DNA of 10,174 nucleotides from an uncultured Polyangiaceae bacterium (GCA_947258625.1 CAMYJN010000045.1:1-10174), one strand, 5' to 3'. Positions 1 through 7,046 are shown, numbered from the stretch's first letter. The notes: generated from the letters alone by a model not told the origin. Made by a program: numbers and translations.

Positions 1-157
1 CGGCAGTTACCTCTTCGACAAGATTCTGGGGACGATTGGCATCTGTGGCTCTCGAATGCCGCTCTTGAGCATCCTCCCGGACAGCGACGTCGAGGTGATC
101 CGAGAGTGGATCATCGAGTTGGGCGGTTCCGGACAAGCAGCGCTAGACGGGGGATAG
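1..157 (+). CDS. 3' end of a possible cytochrome c-like domain protein (partial)
   Basis: An open frame runs in from the left edge (first full codon at base 2) and stops at TAG 155-157, giving 51 visible residues. The visible part reads GSYLFDKILGTIGICGSRMP, then LLSILPDSDVEVIREWI and a Gly-rich tail. This resembles the end of the cytochrome c-like domains common in myxobacterial exported proteins: a Ser-Tyr-Leu segment, an Arg-Met-Pro whose Met could be the distal haem ligand, and a closing acidic helix ending in a Trp-Ile pair. The haem-binding CXXCH would lie upstream, outside the window, so haem binding cannot be confirmed. The stop is only 3 nt before the next start, and both genes are in the same frame, which suggests an operon. 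The family call is recognition by pattern only. Coding status is fairly sure, function is not. Confidence 0.5.
   Translation, partial: GSYLFDKILGTIGICGSRMPLLSILPDSDVEVIREWIIELGGSGQAALDGG
149..154 (+). promoter_or_regulatory. Ribosome binding site for the 585-residue protein
   Basis: The purine run GGGGGA lies 6 nt before the ATG at 161 and within the last codons of the preceding gene. It supports this ATG as the start, as does the signal peptide that begins right after it. Confidence 0.45.
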
Positions 158-160
158 TCG

Positions 161-1918
161 ATGCGAATCTTGCGCTTCGGCGCGGTGACATTGTTGTTGA
201 GCTTGTGTTCCTCGGCCGGCCTTGCCTCCGCCGATGACGGCCCGGTCGCTTTGCTGCCGTTCCAGGGCGCGCAGGCCGCCAAGGTCCGTCAGAATGTGCA
301 GAAGGGTTTGGCTGCGGCCGACGTTGATCTCGTTCCCCTGAAACGAGTCACGGCCGTCGTAAAGAGCACCAAGGGCTATGCGAAGCAGGCGGCGAAACTC
401 GACGCCGGCACGCTGGTGAGAACGCGGGTACGGCGGGTCGAAGGCCGTTGGGTGGGAGACACCGACGTGCGAAACGCCAAAGGGCAACGGGTCGAGAAGT
501 TTCGAAACACCTCGTCGAGCTTGACGCGGCTTTCCAATCGCATCGTCGCTGGGCTGATGAAATCCGGACGGATGCCGGTTGCAGGCGTTGCTGGGGCCGC
601 TGCTGCAGCTCCGAAGGCGGAACCCGAAGCGCCACCAGCCCCGACCCAGCCCAGGCTCGTCGTCAGGCCCTTCACCGGCGCGCAGGCCGCGAAAATTCGG
701 GGCGCTGCGGTCCGCGGGCTTCGGTCGGAACCGGTGGAATTGTTTCCCAACAAGCGGTTCGCCGCGAAAGCGAAGAGCATGGGGGTGAATCTCAAGTCGG
801 ACGGCGGGCACGTCGCTCCGGCTTCGGCTCTTGCGGTCAGCGGTCTCATCGACGGGGACGTGCTTTACGAGGACCGGGTTTGGTCGGCCTACGTCCGATT
901 GATCGACGGCGACAGCGCCGAAGTCATCAGTCAGCACTACTACGATGCCAGCACCTCGGCGGCCCTGGCGAAGTCCGTACAAACGAATATCGGGTCTGAT
1001 TTTCGCAAGGACATCAGAAAGCTCGGTGTAGCCGTTCCCGGTGCTGCGGTGGCCGCACCCATCGCTGTGGCGACCCCAACCCTGCCCGAGTCAACCTCAT
1101 CGAAAATCAAGGAGAAGGACGAGCCCAAGCCGAAGGCTAAGAAGAAGCGACGCGAACGGGATCTTCCCGCTGCGGTCGACATCGAGATCGATTTCCGTAT
1201 CGTGCATCGCACCTTCGGCTACAAGGACGTCCTTAGCGGGGACTTGCGCGATTACAAGCTCAAAGCCGGCCCCGGCGTCGGCATCAAGTTTCAGTACTAC
1301 CCCGGCGCCCATTTCACAGCCGGCGTCGGAGCACAGTTCGGGATCGACTTCGAGTGGGAGCGGCTCTTCAACTTCGATTCGACGCGAGTCGTCGACGCCG
1401 CGTCGGGCGAGCAGCAGAGCTTTCCAACCGAGGCTCAGCAGTTCTTGATCGGTCTTCGCTGGCGCTACCCCACCGGCCGATGGGAGCCATTCGTCGTCGT
1501 CGGCTACGGCGTTCACCGCTTTAGCTTCGGCTTGTCAGGCCCACCGGTGCCAGGCGAGGACAACACCGCGGGCGTCCCAAGCGTGAAGTACGAATTCGTT
1601 CGAGTGGGCGGAGGCTTTCGGGTCGAGATCGGAAAGAAGAAGCTCTTCATCCTGGCCGCGAGCATCGCGTTCCGCGGCACCTTCTCGGTCGGACCGATTG
1701 GCACGAGTCTCTGGTTCCCGGAGGCCAAAGCAAACGGTATGGATGCCCTGCTGATGATGGGCTTTGCGCTTGGGAAGGGCTTCGAAATCCGGCTCAGCGG
1801 TGATTATCGCCGCTACGGCTTCGACCTGAATCCCGTGCCGGGCGAGGCGCCCTATGTGGCCGGAGGCGCGCTCGACCAGTACTTTGGCGGCGCGCTGGGC
1901 GTAGCTTGGCGGCGCTAG
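161..1918 (+). CDS. Secreted protein with duplicated N-terminal domain and C-terminal outer-membrane beta-barrel (unknown function)
   Basis: I do not recognise a named family. The 585-residue product starts with a clear Sec signal peptide (MRILRF, hydrophobic core about residues 7-22, likely cleavage after Ala-Ser-Ala at 24). Two related domains follow, starting PFQGAQAAKVR (33-43) and PFTGAQAAKIR (170-180), each with a later Lys-Arg segment. They are separated by an Ala/Pro-rich linker (about 141-164). A second, strongly basic linker rich in Lys, Glu and Pro (about 311-332) leads to a C-terminal region (about 335-585) of alternating aromatic and polar beta-strand-like segments with many Gly. 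Its strands are spaced like an 8- to 10-stranded outer-membrane barrel. The protein ends Ala-Trp-Arg-Arg, with an aromatic residue near the end but not in the usual last position. The layout suggests a periplasmic domain pair tethered to a small barrel. A role in envelope structure or glycan binding is possible, but nothing visible proves one. Confidence 0.75.
   Translation: MRILRFGAVTLLLSLCSSAGLASADDGPVALLPFQGAQAAKVRQNVQKGLAAADVDLVPLKRVTAVVKSTKGYAKQAAKLDAGTLVRTRVRRVEGRWVGDTDVRNAKGQRVEKFRNTSSSLTRLSNRIVAGLMKSGRMPVAGVAGAAAAAPKAEPEAPPAPTQPRLVVRPFTGAQAAKIRGAAVRGLRSEPVELFPNKRFAAKAKSMGVNLKSDGGHVAPASALAVSGLIDGDVLYEDRVWSAYVRLIDGDSAEVISQHYYDASTSAALAKSVQTNIGSDFRKDIRKLGVAVPGAAVAAPIAVATPTLPESTSSKIKEKDEPKPKAKKKRRERDLPAAVDIEIDFRIVHRTFGYKDVLSGDLRDYKLKAGPGVGIKFQYYPGAHFTAGVGAQFGIDFEWERLFNFDSTRVVDAASGEQQSFPTEAQQFLIGLRWRYPTGRWEPFVVVGYGVHRFSFGLSGPPVPGEDNTAGVPSVKYEFVRVGGGFRVEIGKKKLFILAASIAFRGTFSVGPIGTSLWFPEAKANGMDALLMMGFALGKGFEIRLSGDYRRYGFDLNPVPGEAPYVAGGALDQYFGGALGVAWRR
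266..279 (+). repeat. First copy of 14-bp direct repeat encoding the duplicated GAQAA motif
   Basis: GGCGCGCAGGCCGC occurs here and again at 677-690, in the same reading frame of the same gene. It marks the internal domain duplication at DNA level. Flanking DNA has diverged, so the duplication is old or the motif is under strong selection. Confidence 0.7.
677..690 (+). repeat. Second copy of 14-bp direct repeat encoding the duplicated GAQAA motif
   Basis: This is identical to 266-279 and encodes Gly-Ala-Gln-Ala-Ala in the second N-terminal domain of the same protein. Confidence 0.7.
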
Positions 1919-1973
1919 GCGGGGCCGGGCACACGAAGTACCGCTACGCGACATTGCGCGGTAGACTAGAGCC

Positions 1974-2717
1974 ATGATTCGCGCATGGGCTTTCTGCGCC
2001 GCCGCGATGCTGGTCTGCGGTTGTCAGAGCGGAGAAGAGCCGGTTCGCGGCGCGCGCCAGACGGTCGTTCGACAGCCGATTTCTCAGAGGCCGCCGGAGC
2101 CTCCGAAAGGGCCTCGCGAATGGCCCTTGCCGGCCGAGCCCGGACCAATGTCCATCAGGCCCGCGACGCAAGAAACGGTGGAGCGGGACCTGGGAGCCGA
2201 GCTCAAGGCAGCGGTGGGTCTGCCTATCGATTGCGTCCGGGATTTCACGTCGAGCAGCGCTGCGGCGATTCGCATCAGCGTCAGCGCGATCGTCCGCCCC
2301 ACGGGAATGTGCATCGAGCCTAACGCATACGGATCCGGCCTATCCTCAGCGGCGCTCAAATGCGTCGAGCGGCGTGTCGGCACCGTGGTGTTGAGACCGC
2401 TCGAGGATACGACCCAGTCGAAGACCGCCTCCACAGTCATCGAAATCAACTATGAGCCCCCGGTCATCGTCGAGGCCGATCCAAGCACGCCGGAGCCAGA
2501 GCTCAAGAACGTCGTGGAACCCATGGCCAAGCGACCATCGATCCCGCTAATCGAGCAAGGTGGTCCTGGAGTACGGATTGAGGATCCATTTCGCGGTTGG
2601 CTCCAGGGCGGCGACGTCAAGCATCCCGACGGCCCGAAGATGAAGAAAGTCAGCGGTCCGAAGCCACGCGCCATCGACGGATACGAAGTCGATGAAAACG
2701 CTCAAGAGTGGCGCTGA
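1974..2717 (+). CDS. Putative lipoprotein with AgmX/TonB-C-like central domain
   Basis: The 247-residue product begins with a short signal sequence and a lipobox-like Val-Cys-Gly-Cys, which makes Cys17 the likely lipidated residue. Asp is absent at the next position (Gln18 follows), so outer-membrane retention is likely. A Pro/Arg-rich tether (about 25-65) precedes a compact domain at about 66-160. There Cys87, Cys113 and Cys130 sit in the contexts IDCV, GMCIE and KCVERRV. This arrangement, with a Gly-X-Cys turn and a helix ending Lys-Cys-Val, is like the AgmX/PglI C-terminal or TonB-C-like domains of many myxobacterial exported proteins. The C-terminal third is Pro- and charge-rich and probably disordered. 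The gene starts 55 bp after the preceding one, without a strong Shine-Dalgarno sequence, and it converges on the sterol operon. The lipoprotein call is good. The domain match is a resemblance and the function is unknown. Confidence 0.65.
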   Translation: MIRAWAFCAAAMLVCGCQSGEEPVRGARQTVVRQPISQRPPEPPKGPREWPLPAEPGPMSIRPATQETVERDLGAELKAAVGLPIDCVRDFTSSSAAAIRISVSAIVRPTGMCIEPNAYGSGLSSAALKCVERRVGTVVLRPLEDTTQSKTASTVIEINYEPPVIVEADPSTPEPELKNVVEPMAKRPSIPLIEQGGPGVRIEDPFRGWLQGGDVKHPDGPKMKKVSGPKPRAIDGYEVDENAQEWR

Positions 2718-2771
2718 GACCGGAGGAGGGCATCCTTATTGCCGTCGCCCTCAACCGCGATTCCGGGTGCC

Positions 2772-4166
2772 TCATCGGCGCACCGGGCTCTGACCATGCC
2801 TTCGGTACCGCAGGCGAATTGGTGGCTTCGGCCCCAGCACAAGGCCTTGGAAGTCAGTCGCAATTGCGTCGCCCAGGAGCTCGAAGTCGTAGCGATGCAG
2901 GAGCACCGCCATGATTGTCTTGATCTGAAGAAGCGCAAACGCATTGCCCATACATTTGTGTCGACCGCCGCCAAAAGAGATATACGCGAACGGCCTCTTG
3001 TCTTCTTCTCGGCCTGGTTCGTACCGCATTGGGTCGAACTGGAGTGCGTTCTCGAAGGTCGCTTCGTCTCGATGCGCGACCAATGGTGAAACCGCAACCC
3101 AGTTTCCTTTCTTCACGCGGTAGCCCAGGATTTCGCAGTCCTGTACCGCTGCCCGAAGCAAGATGAAGAGCGGAGGATGAATTCGCAACGCTTCCTTGAC
3201 GGCGCCTTCTGTCTTTTCGAGGTCGCGAAGCGACTGAAAACTATAGCTTTCTTTCTTTGCGTATCGATCACGAATTTCGTCTCGGACCTCACCGAGGAAT
3301 CGTGGGTGCCGAAGCAACTCGAGCAACGTCCACGCGGTGGTGACCGCGCTGGTGTGGTGGCCGGCAAACATCGCGGCAACGAGCATGCCTGTGACTTCGT
3401 GGTCGGTGAGCCTCTGACCGTCTGCGTATGCCGCATCCATCAGAGTCTGCAGAAAGTCCTCGCCGCGATACCCGGAACGTTTCCTCGCTTCGACGATTTC
3501 CGAGACCATTTCGCCCAGACGTGCGCGCGCACGATCGCGACGCCGGAACGCCGGAATCGGCAGGTAAGGGTGGATGTAGCCCCAGGCGACGATGCCGCGT
3601 TCGAGGTCATGGTAGACCTTGGCAAACTCCTCGCTCATCTCATTTCGGAATTCCTTGCCGAGGAGACAACTGCTCGAAGTGTAGTTCGTCAGCATGGCGA
3701 AGAACTCGCTCGCTTCGATTTCACCCTCATCACCCCAGCTCGCGAGCGTGTCGAGTGTTTCGCGCGCGACGATTTCGGTGTACGTGCGCATGCGATTGTT
3801 GCGCAGGGCCGGGTAGAGCATGTGCATTTGCTCGGCCATCCTGGAGGGTTCGGCTCCATAGGCGACGCCTTCTCCAAACACCGGCACCATCATCTTGTAC
3901 GCGGCGTTCGGGCTGAGCACTCGGTCGGGCTGCCGAAACAGAGCTTCGTGCGCCTCGGGCCCCGTAAAGAGAATGATGTCTTTGCCCAAGAGCTTCAGCT
4001 TGCCGACGGCTCCGCACTCGTCGTGCGTTCTTTGAAGCAGACCCACGGTGTCGCGGACGAAAGCTCGGGTGTGACCGATTAGGGGCAGGCCTCCGCGAAG
4101 CGCAGGAGGGTCCTTCTCCCCTTTCGTAGTCGGAGATTGCTTGGGAGTCACCGTGTACGGGGTCAT
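2772..4166 (-). CDS. cyp51: Sterol 14-alpha-demethylase (CYP51-type cytochrome P450)
   Basis: This enzyme is expected to remove the 14-alpha methyl group of a sterol precursor in three O2/NADPH-dependent steps. The 464-residue product has every P450 landmark: I-helix AGHHTS (268-273), the CYP51-specific His-Thr form also present in Mycobacterium tuberculosis CYP51; ExxR at 325-328 (KEALR); and haem loop FGGGRHKCMG with ligand Cys405. The B-C region AYKMMVPVFGEGVAYG (89-104) aligns with the M. tuberculosis CYP51 segment that contains Tyr76 and Phe83 (here Tyr90 and Phe97), and the stretch around TNYTSSSCLLGKEFR also matches it. No N-terminal membrane anchor is visible, so the protein should be soluble. 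No ferredoxin domain is fused at the C terminus, unlike the Methylococcus enzyme, so a separate redox partner is needed. The ATG overlaps the phosphomevalonate kinase stop as ATGA and has a GAGGAG 6 nt upstream. It is the last gene of the series. The family call is strong, but the exact substrate is unproven. Confidence 0.93.
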   Translation of the reverse strand: MTPYTVTPKQSPTTKGEKDPPALRGGLPLIGHTRAFVRDTVGLLQRTHDECGAVGKLKLLGKDIILFTGPEAHEALFRQPDRVLSPNAAYKMMVPVFGEGVAYGAEPSRMAEQMHMLYPALRNNRMRTYTEIVARETLDTLASWGDEGEIEASEFFAMLTNYTSSSCLLGKEFRNEMSEEFAKVYHDLERGIVAWGYIHPYLPIPAFRRRDRARARLGEMVSEIVEARKRSGYRGEDFLQTLMDAAYADGQRLTDHEVTGMLVAAMFAGHHTSAVTTAWTLLELLRHPRFLGEVRDEIRDRYAKKESYSFQSLRDLEKTEGAVKEALRIHPPLFILLRAAVQDCEILGYRVKKGNWVAVSPLVAHRDEATFENALQFDPMRYEPGREEDKRPFAYISFGGGRHKCMGNAFALLQIKTIMAVLLHRYDFELLGDAIATDFQGLVLGPKPPIRLRYRRHGQSPVRR

Positions 4167-5152
4167 CGCGCGCTCCTCGGAAGCCTGGGGTGTAGGGGGT
4201 TCTCTCCGACACGAAGCAACCTCACTCCCTCAGCGCCCATCTCCGCGCGCAACGGGAGTAGCCCATCATTCTTGCAAACAGCCGCGAAGCGCTCCGCTGC
4301 GGTTGCGTCCGAAAAGAAGGCGACTGCGAGGTCGCCTCCCCCTGCACCGGATGGCTTCGCTGCGCCTCCATGCGACTCCGCCCAGGCCGCAACGCGTCGA
4401 AGCTTGCCGTTCACAATCGGCGCTCGCGCGGCCACCCCGAGCGCGTCCATGCGGGCGTTGTACGCCCGCGCTGTGCGGATGACGCCACGTCCATGGTCGG
4501 AACGGAACGCGTGGGCAAACTCGGTCGCGTGCTCAGCGAGGGCCCCCATACATCGGTCATGGCGCTTCGGTTCCTGCGCACGCAGTCGACTCACTTGCGC
4601 GAGCAAATCGCTGGTTCGCACCGGATCGCCGGTCCAGATCAGCAGCATCACCAGCGAGCTCGGCGGGTTGACCGGCTCGACGATCGGCTTGCCACGGCGG
4701 CCTCGAAACCAGAGGAAACCACCATATGTTGCCGCTGCCACGTCCGCCCCGCTTCCCTGCGGGGCAACCGATGAGTGGCCGCGCCATGCCGCAGCGAACA
4801 CGCGATCACGTATCTCTTCCCGCTCGAGATCGTGACCGTGCGACACGGCGATCGCAGCTGCGCTTGCAGCAGCCACTGCGGCGGACGAGCCCAACCCGAG
4901 CTTCTTGGAGCCGTCATACAGCCGCCGGGTATCGAGACTGAGGTGATGGCGAACCGCGCCGAAGTGCTGTTCAGCAGCGGCTATCGCCGCGTTGGCCTCC
5001 GGGGGTAGCAGCTCCGGTGTAGGTGATAGTCGAGTCCATCTCGCGACCACCCTTGTGCCCACCGCGGCGACGATCGAGGGCGCGCCCGATAGAACCGCAT
5101 ACTCACCGCAGAGAAACGCCTTGCCGGGCGCCGACACGCCGCGGGGAGTCAT
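4163..5152 (-). CDS. mvaK2: Phosphomevalonate kinase (GHMP family)
   Basis: The enzyme phosphorylates 5-phosphomevalonate to 5-diphosphomevalonate with ATP in the cytoplasm. The 329-residue product shows GHMP motif 1 near the N terminus (SAPGKAFLCGEYAVLSGAP, Lys11 and Glu17), motif 2 as GLGSSAA (86-92), and the phosphomevalonate-kinase-type segment GSGADVAAATYGG (133-145), which resembles yeast Erg8 GSGFDVAAA. Motif 3 is SGAGGGDLAV (about 268-277). I place the start at the ATG at 5152 rather than at an ATG 210 nt upstream, because motif 1 follows directly, a GAGG (5160-5163) lies 7 nt before it, and the ATG overlaps the mvaD stop as ATGA. The longer reading frame would add 70 residues that only shadow mvaD. 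Its place after mvaK1 and mvaD supports this assignment over other GHMP kinases. The protein is somewhat shorter than the yeast enzyme, which is usual for bacteria. Confidence 0.88.
   Translation of the reverse strand: MTPRGVSAPGKAFLCGEYAVLSGAPSIVAAVGTRVVARWTRLSPTPELLPPEANAAIAAAEQHFGAVRHHLSLDTRRLYDGSKKLGLGSSAAVAAASAAAIAVSHGHDLEREEIRDRVFAAAWRGHSSVAPQGSGADVAAATYGGFLWFRGRRGKPIVEPVNPPSSLVMLLIWTGDPVRTSDLLAQVSRLRAQEPKRHDRCMGALAEHATEFAHAFRSDHGRGVIRTARAYNARMDALGVAARAPIVNGKLRRVAAWAESHGGAAKPSGAGGGDLAVAFFSDATAAERFAAVCKNDGLLPLRAEMGAEGVRLLRVGENPLHPRLPRSAR
4173..4178 (-). promoter_or_regulatory. Strong ribosome binding site for CYP51 gene
   Basis: GAGGAG (minus strand) lies 6 nt upstream of the ATG at 4166, inside the end of the phosphomevalonate kinase gene. 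It fixes the CYP51 start and indicates independent as well as coupled initiation. Confidence 0.65.
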
Positions 5153-6138
5153 GAGCTGACCTCGATACCGGAGCCGGGAGTGGTGAAGAGGACTCGGAGA
5201 ACGCCGGGAGTCTGCTTCAAGGCGTTGCCGACACGGGGCGCGTCGACGGCTTCGCAAAGCGCTTTGACATGCGGACCGGCATCCATCGTGCTCCAGACCG
5301 GTACGCCACTGGCTCGAAGGTCGGTGACTGTCTGAAGCGCTGCGATCGTGGCCGGGCTCCAATAGAGGGTGCTCGGCTGCGAGGTGATTGCGCAGCAGTG
5401 AAACGAGAGCGTGCTTTGCTCCATCGCGGTTCCGAGCAGCTCCAAATCGCGGTCGTGAATGGCTCGCTTCACCGCGTCACACCAGCGTGGCGCCGATGCG
5501 ACCCAGGCATCGTAGAACGGCGATGTCGTCCGCGACCGTTCCATCGCCTCGGTCGAACCCACTGATTTGGGACCGGCTGCGGTGATGGCCAGGACCAAGC
5601 GGAGGTCCCAGTGCCCGGGCGGCGCGATTGGCCTTGCTGCAAGCCCGTGTTCGCCTGGTGCGCCGGCCGGCAGCTCGACGAAGCCGCCGAAGACCGAACG
5701 AGCCGCGGAGGCGCTGGAACGCCTCGCCAGCGCGCTCAATCGGGTCAGGTCCAGCTCTCGTCCTGTCGCGCAGGTGGCAGCGGCCGCGAGTGCGGCGAAG
5801 CCCGAGGCGCTCGACGCGAGGCCTGCAGCTGTGGGGAAGTGGTTGGTGCTCGTCACGGTCGCCCGATGCTCGATTCCAGCGGCTGCTCGCACCCGGTCGA
5901 GCAGCTTGGCCGCGCGTCGGGTCTCGACCGCGGTGGCTCTCCGTCCGTCGAGCAGGAGCTGGTCGTGCTTCCGTCGGGGTTCGAAGCAAACTTCCGTTTC
6001 GGTGACGAGCTCTTCGAGCGTGAGTGAAATGCTTGGGACCGCCGGTAGATTGCGAGCGATGTCGGACTTGCCCCAGTACTTCGCCAAGGCGATGTTCGCG
6101 TGCGCGGTCGCGCGCGCAGGCAAGAGACTAGGCGGCAC
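5149..6138 (-). CDS. mvaD: Diphosphomevalonate decarboxylase
   Basis: The enzyme converts 5-diphosphomevalonate to isopentenyl diphosphate with ATP use and CO2 release, the last step to IPP. The 329-residue product carries the family hallmark ANIALAKYWGK (14-24), the ATP loop PTAAGLASSASGF (102-114), Arg147 in ASAARSVFGGF, and the catalytic Asp286 in STMDAGPHVK. The segment KSVGSTEAM (191-199) is also typical. The usual Asn of the LP-x-N-x-SIS motif is not present: the sequence is LPAVPSIS (31-38), a variant. I chose a GTG start at 6138 because AGGAGG lies exactly 6 nt upstream and the conserved region begins about 10 residues later. An ATG at 6195 would add 19 residues that only overlap mvaK1. 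The gene overlaps the end of mvaK1 by 11 nt and overlaps the next gene as ATGA. The decarboxylase assignment is firm, and no sign of a phosphomevalonate-specific variant was seen. Confidence 0.92.
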   Translation of the reverse strand: MPPSLLPARATAHANIALAKYWGKSDIARNLPAVPSISLTLEELVTETEVCFEPRRKHDQLLLDGRRATAVETRRAAKLLDRVRAAAGIEHRATVTSTNHFPTAAGLASSASGFAALAAAATCATGRELDLTRLSALARRSSASAARSVFGGFVELPAGAPGEHGLAARPIAPPGHWDLRLVLAITAAGPKSVGSTEAMERSRTTSPFYDAWVASAPRWCDAVKRAIHDRDLELLGTAMEQSTLSFHCCAITSQPSTLYWSPATIAALQTVTDLRASGVPVWSTMDAGPHVKALCEAVDAPRVGNALKQTPGVLRVLFTTPGSGIEVSS

Positions 6139-7045
6139 GACCCACCTCCTCGACGAAGGATTCAGCCGCGAGCGCGGCGGCGATCCGATCCGCATGCTCG
6201 GCCTCGGTGGCGAGCGCCACCATGCAGCCCCCGCCTCCCGCGCCGGTGATCTTCGCCCCGAGCGCCCCGGCCGAGCGAGCCTCTCGACAGAGCGCCTCGA
6301 GTCGGTGCGTGCTTAGATTCAGGGAGCGCAAGATCTCGTGGTTTCTATTGAGAACGCCACCGAGTGCAATGAGGTCACCGCTGCAGATCGCGGCTTCGGC
6401 GTCGATGGCCAGTGTATTCACCTCATCCAGCGCGCGGCGCGCCCACTCTGGGCTCCCTGCGAGCCGCTGAGACACCCGTGCGACCATCTCCTTGGTGTTC
6501 GAGCGCTGACCGCTGTGCCCGACGACCAAGAAGATCGAGCCCTTTGGCGAGATCGACCGAGGGGCCGAGGATCGTCGATAGCAGAGCAAGCCGCCCAGGG
6601 CCGATGCAAGGTTGTCGATGCCCGAGGGATCTCCGTGGAAGAATCGTTCCCATTCGAGTGCGAGCGCGCCCAGCTCGGCGCGAGACCGTGCTACTCCAAG
6701 TGCCTTGTCGATCGCGTCGATCAGGGACACGCCTATCGCGGCGGAGCAACCTAGACCAGCCCCTGGCGGCAGCGCCACGCGAACGACGAAACGGAGCGGT
6801 GGACGATCGGCATACCGCGAGAGGATCCGTTCGAAAGCCCGTTCGAGAGGTTCCTCGCTTTCGGCGTTGGGGCGCCATGTTTTTCCCCAGGGCTCGACGT
6901 GAAGCAAGTCCTGGTCTGCGGGCCGCGCGATCGACGAGACTCCTCGGCGAATACCCGCCGCGATGGCCGGCGCGCCGTGCACGACCGCGTGCTCGCCAAC
7001 GAGGATGATCTTCCCTCCACCGAACCCCATCGCAGCGTTCGTCAC
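6128..7045 (-). CDS. mvaK1: Mevalonate kinase (GHMP family)
   Basis: The enzyme phosphorylates mevalonate at O-5 with ATP, the entry step of the lower mevalonate pathway. The 305-residue product has GGGKIILVGEHAVVHGAPA at its start (Lys12, Glu18, His19), which is diagnostic for mevalonate kinases. The ATP loop is PPGAGLGCSAA (93-103). The segment EWERFFHGDPSGIDN contains the general base Asp144, and GAGGGGC (268-274) is motif 3. The mid-protein SGQRSNTKEMV matches the usual Thr-Lys segment of the family. The ATP loop has Cys100 where the first Ser of GLGSSAA is usual. The start is ambiguous: GTG at 7045 lies 1 nt after the preceding stop, has a weak AGG 6 nt upstream and gives the usual spacing to motif 1, while ATG at 7030 would leave only six residues before Lys. 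Gene order mvaK1-mvaD-mvaK2 supports the call. Confidence 0.91.
   Translation of the reverse strand: MTNAAMGFGGGKIILVGEHAVVHGAPAIAAGIRRGVSSIARPADQDLLHVEPWGKTWRPNAESEEPLERAFERILSRYADRPPLRFVVRVALPPGAGLGCSAAIGVSLIDAIDKALGVARSRAELGALALEWERFFHGDPSGIDNLASALGGLLCYRRSSAPRSISPKGSIFLVVGHSGQRSNTKEMVARVSQRLAGSPEWARRALDEVNTLAIDAEAAICSGDLIALGGVLNRNHEILRSLNLSTHRLEALCREARSAGALGAKITGAGGGGCMVALATEAEHADRIAAALAAESFVEEVGRAA
6145..6150 (-). promoter_or_regulatory. Ribosome binding site deciding the GTG start of mvaD
   Basis: AGGAGG on the minus strand, inside the last codons of mvaK1, is followed after 6 nt (TGGGTC) by GTG at 6138. It is the best Shine-Dalgarno match in the operon, and it argues for this non-ATG start over the upstream ATG at 6195. 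Confidence 0.7.
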
Positions 7046-7046
7046 G

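Noticed and set aside
143..982. Minus-strand open frame of 279 codons opposite the barrel protein gene
   Set aside because: Arg/Gly/His-rich composition typical of an antisense shadow in GC-rich coding DNA. The plus-strand gene has a signal peptide and domain structure.
1938..1963. Inverted repeat TACCGC...GCGGTA in the 55-bp gap before the lipoprotein gene
   Set aside because: A 6-bp stem with a 12-nt or longer loop and no U-tract. Too weak to call a terminator or operator.
2726..2752. Inverted repeat GAGGGC...GCCCTC in the gap between the convergent genes, a possible bidirectional terminator
   Set aside because: The stem is only 6 bp with a 15-nt loop, and no T-run follows on either strand. 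It may arise by chance in high-GC DNA.
3177..4082. Plus-strand open frame of 301 codons opposite CYP51
   Set aside because: It lies wholly inside the strongly supported P450 gene on the other strand and shows no motif or Shine-Dalgarno sequence.
5153..5362. N-terminal extension of phosphomevalonate kinase by 70 residues from an upstream ATG
   Set aside because: The added residues are antisense-like, out-of-frame sequence over mvaD, while the internal ATG has a Shine-Dalgarno sequence and directly precedes GHMP motif 1.
5567..6316. Plus-strand open frame of 249 codons across mvaD and mvaK1
   Set aside because: It crosses the boundary of two clear minus-strand genes and has Ser/Arg/Ala-rich shadow composition.
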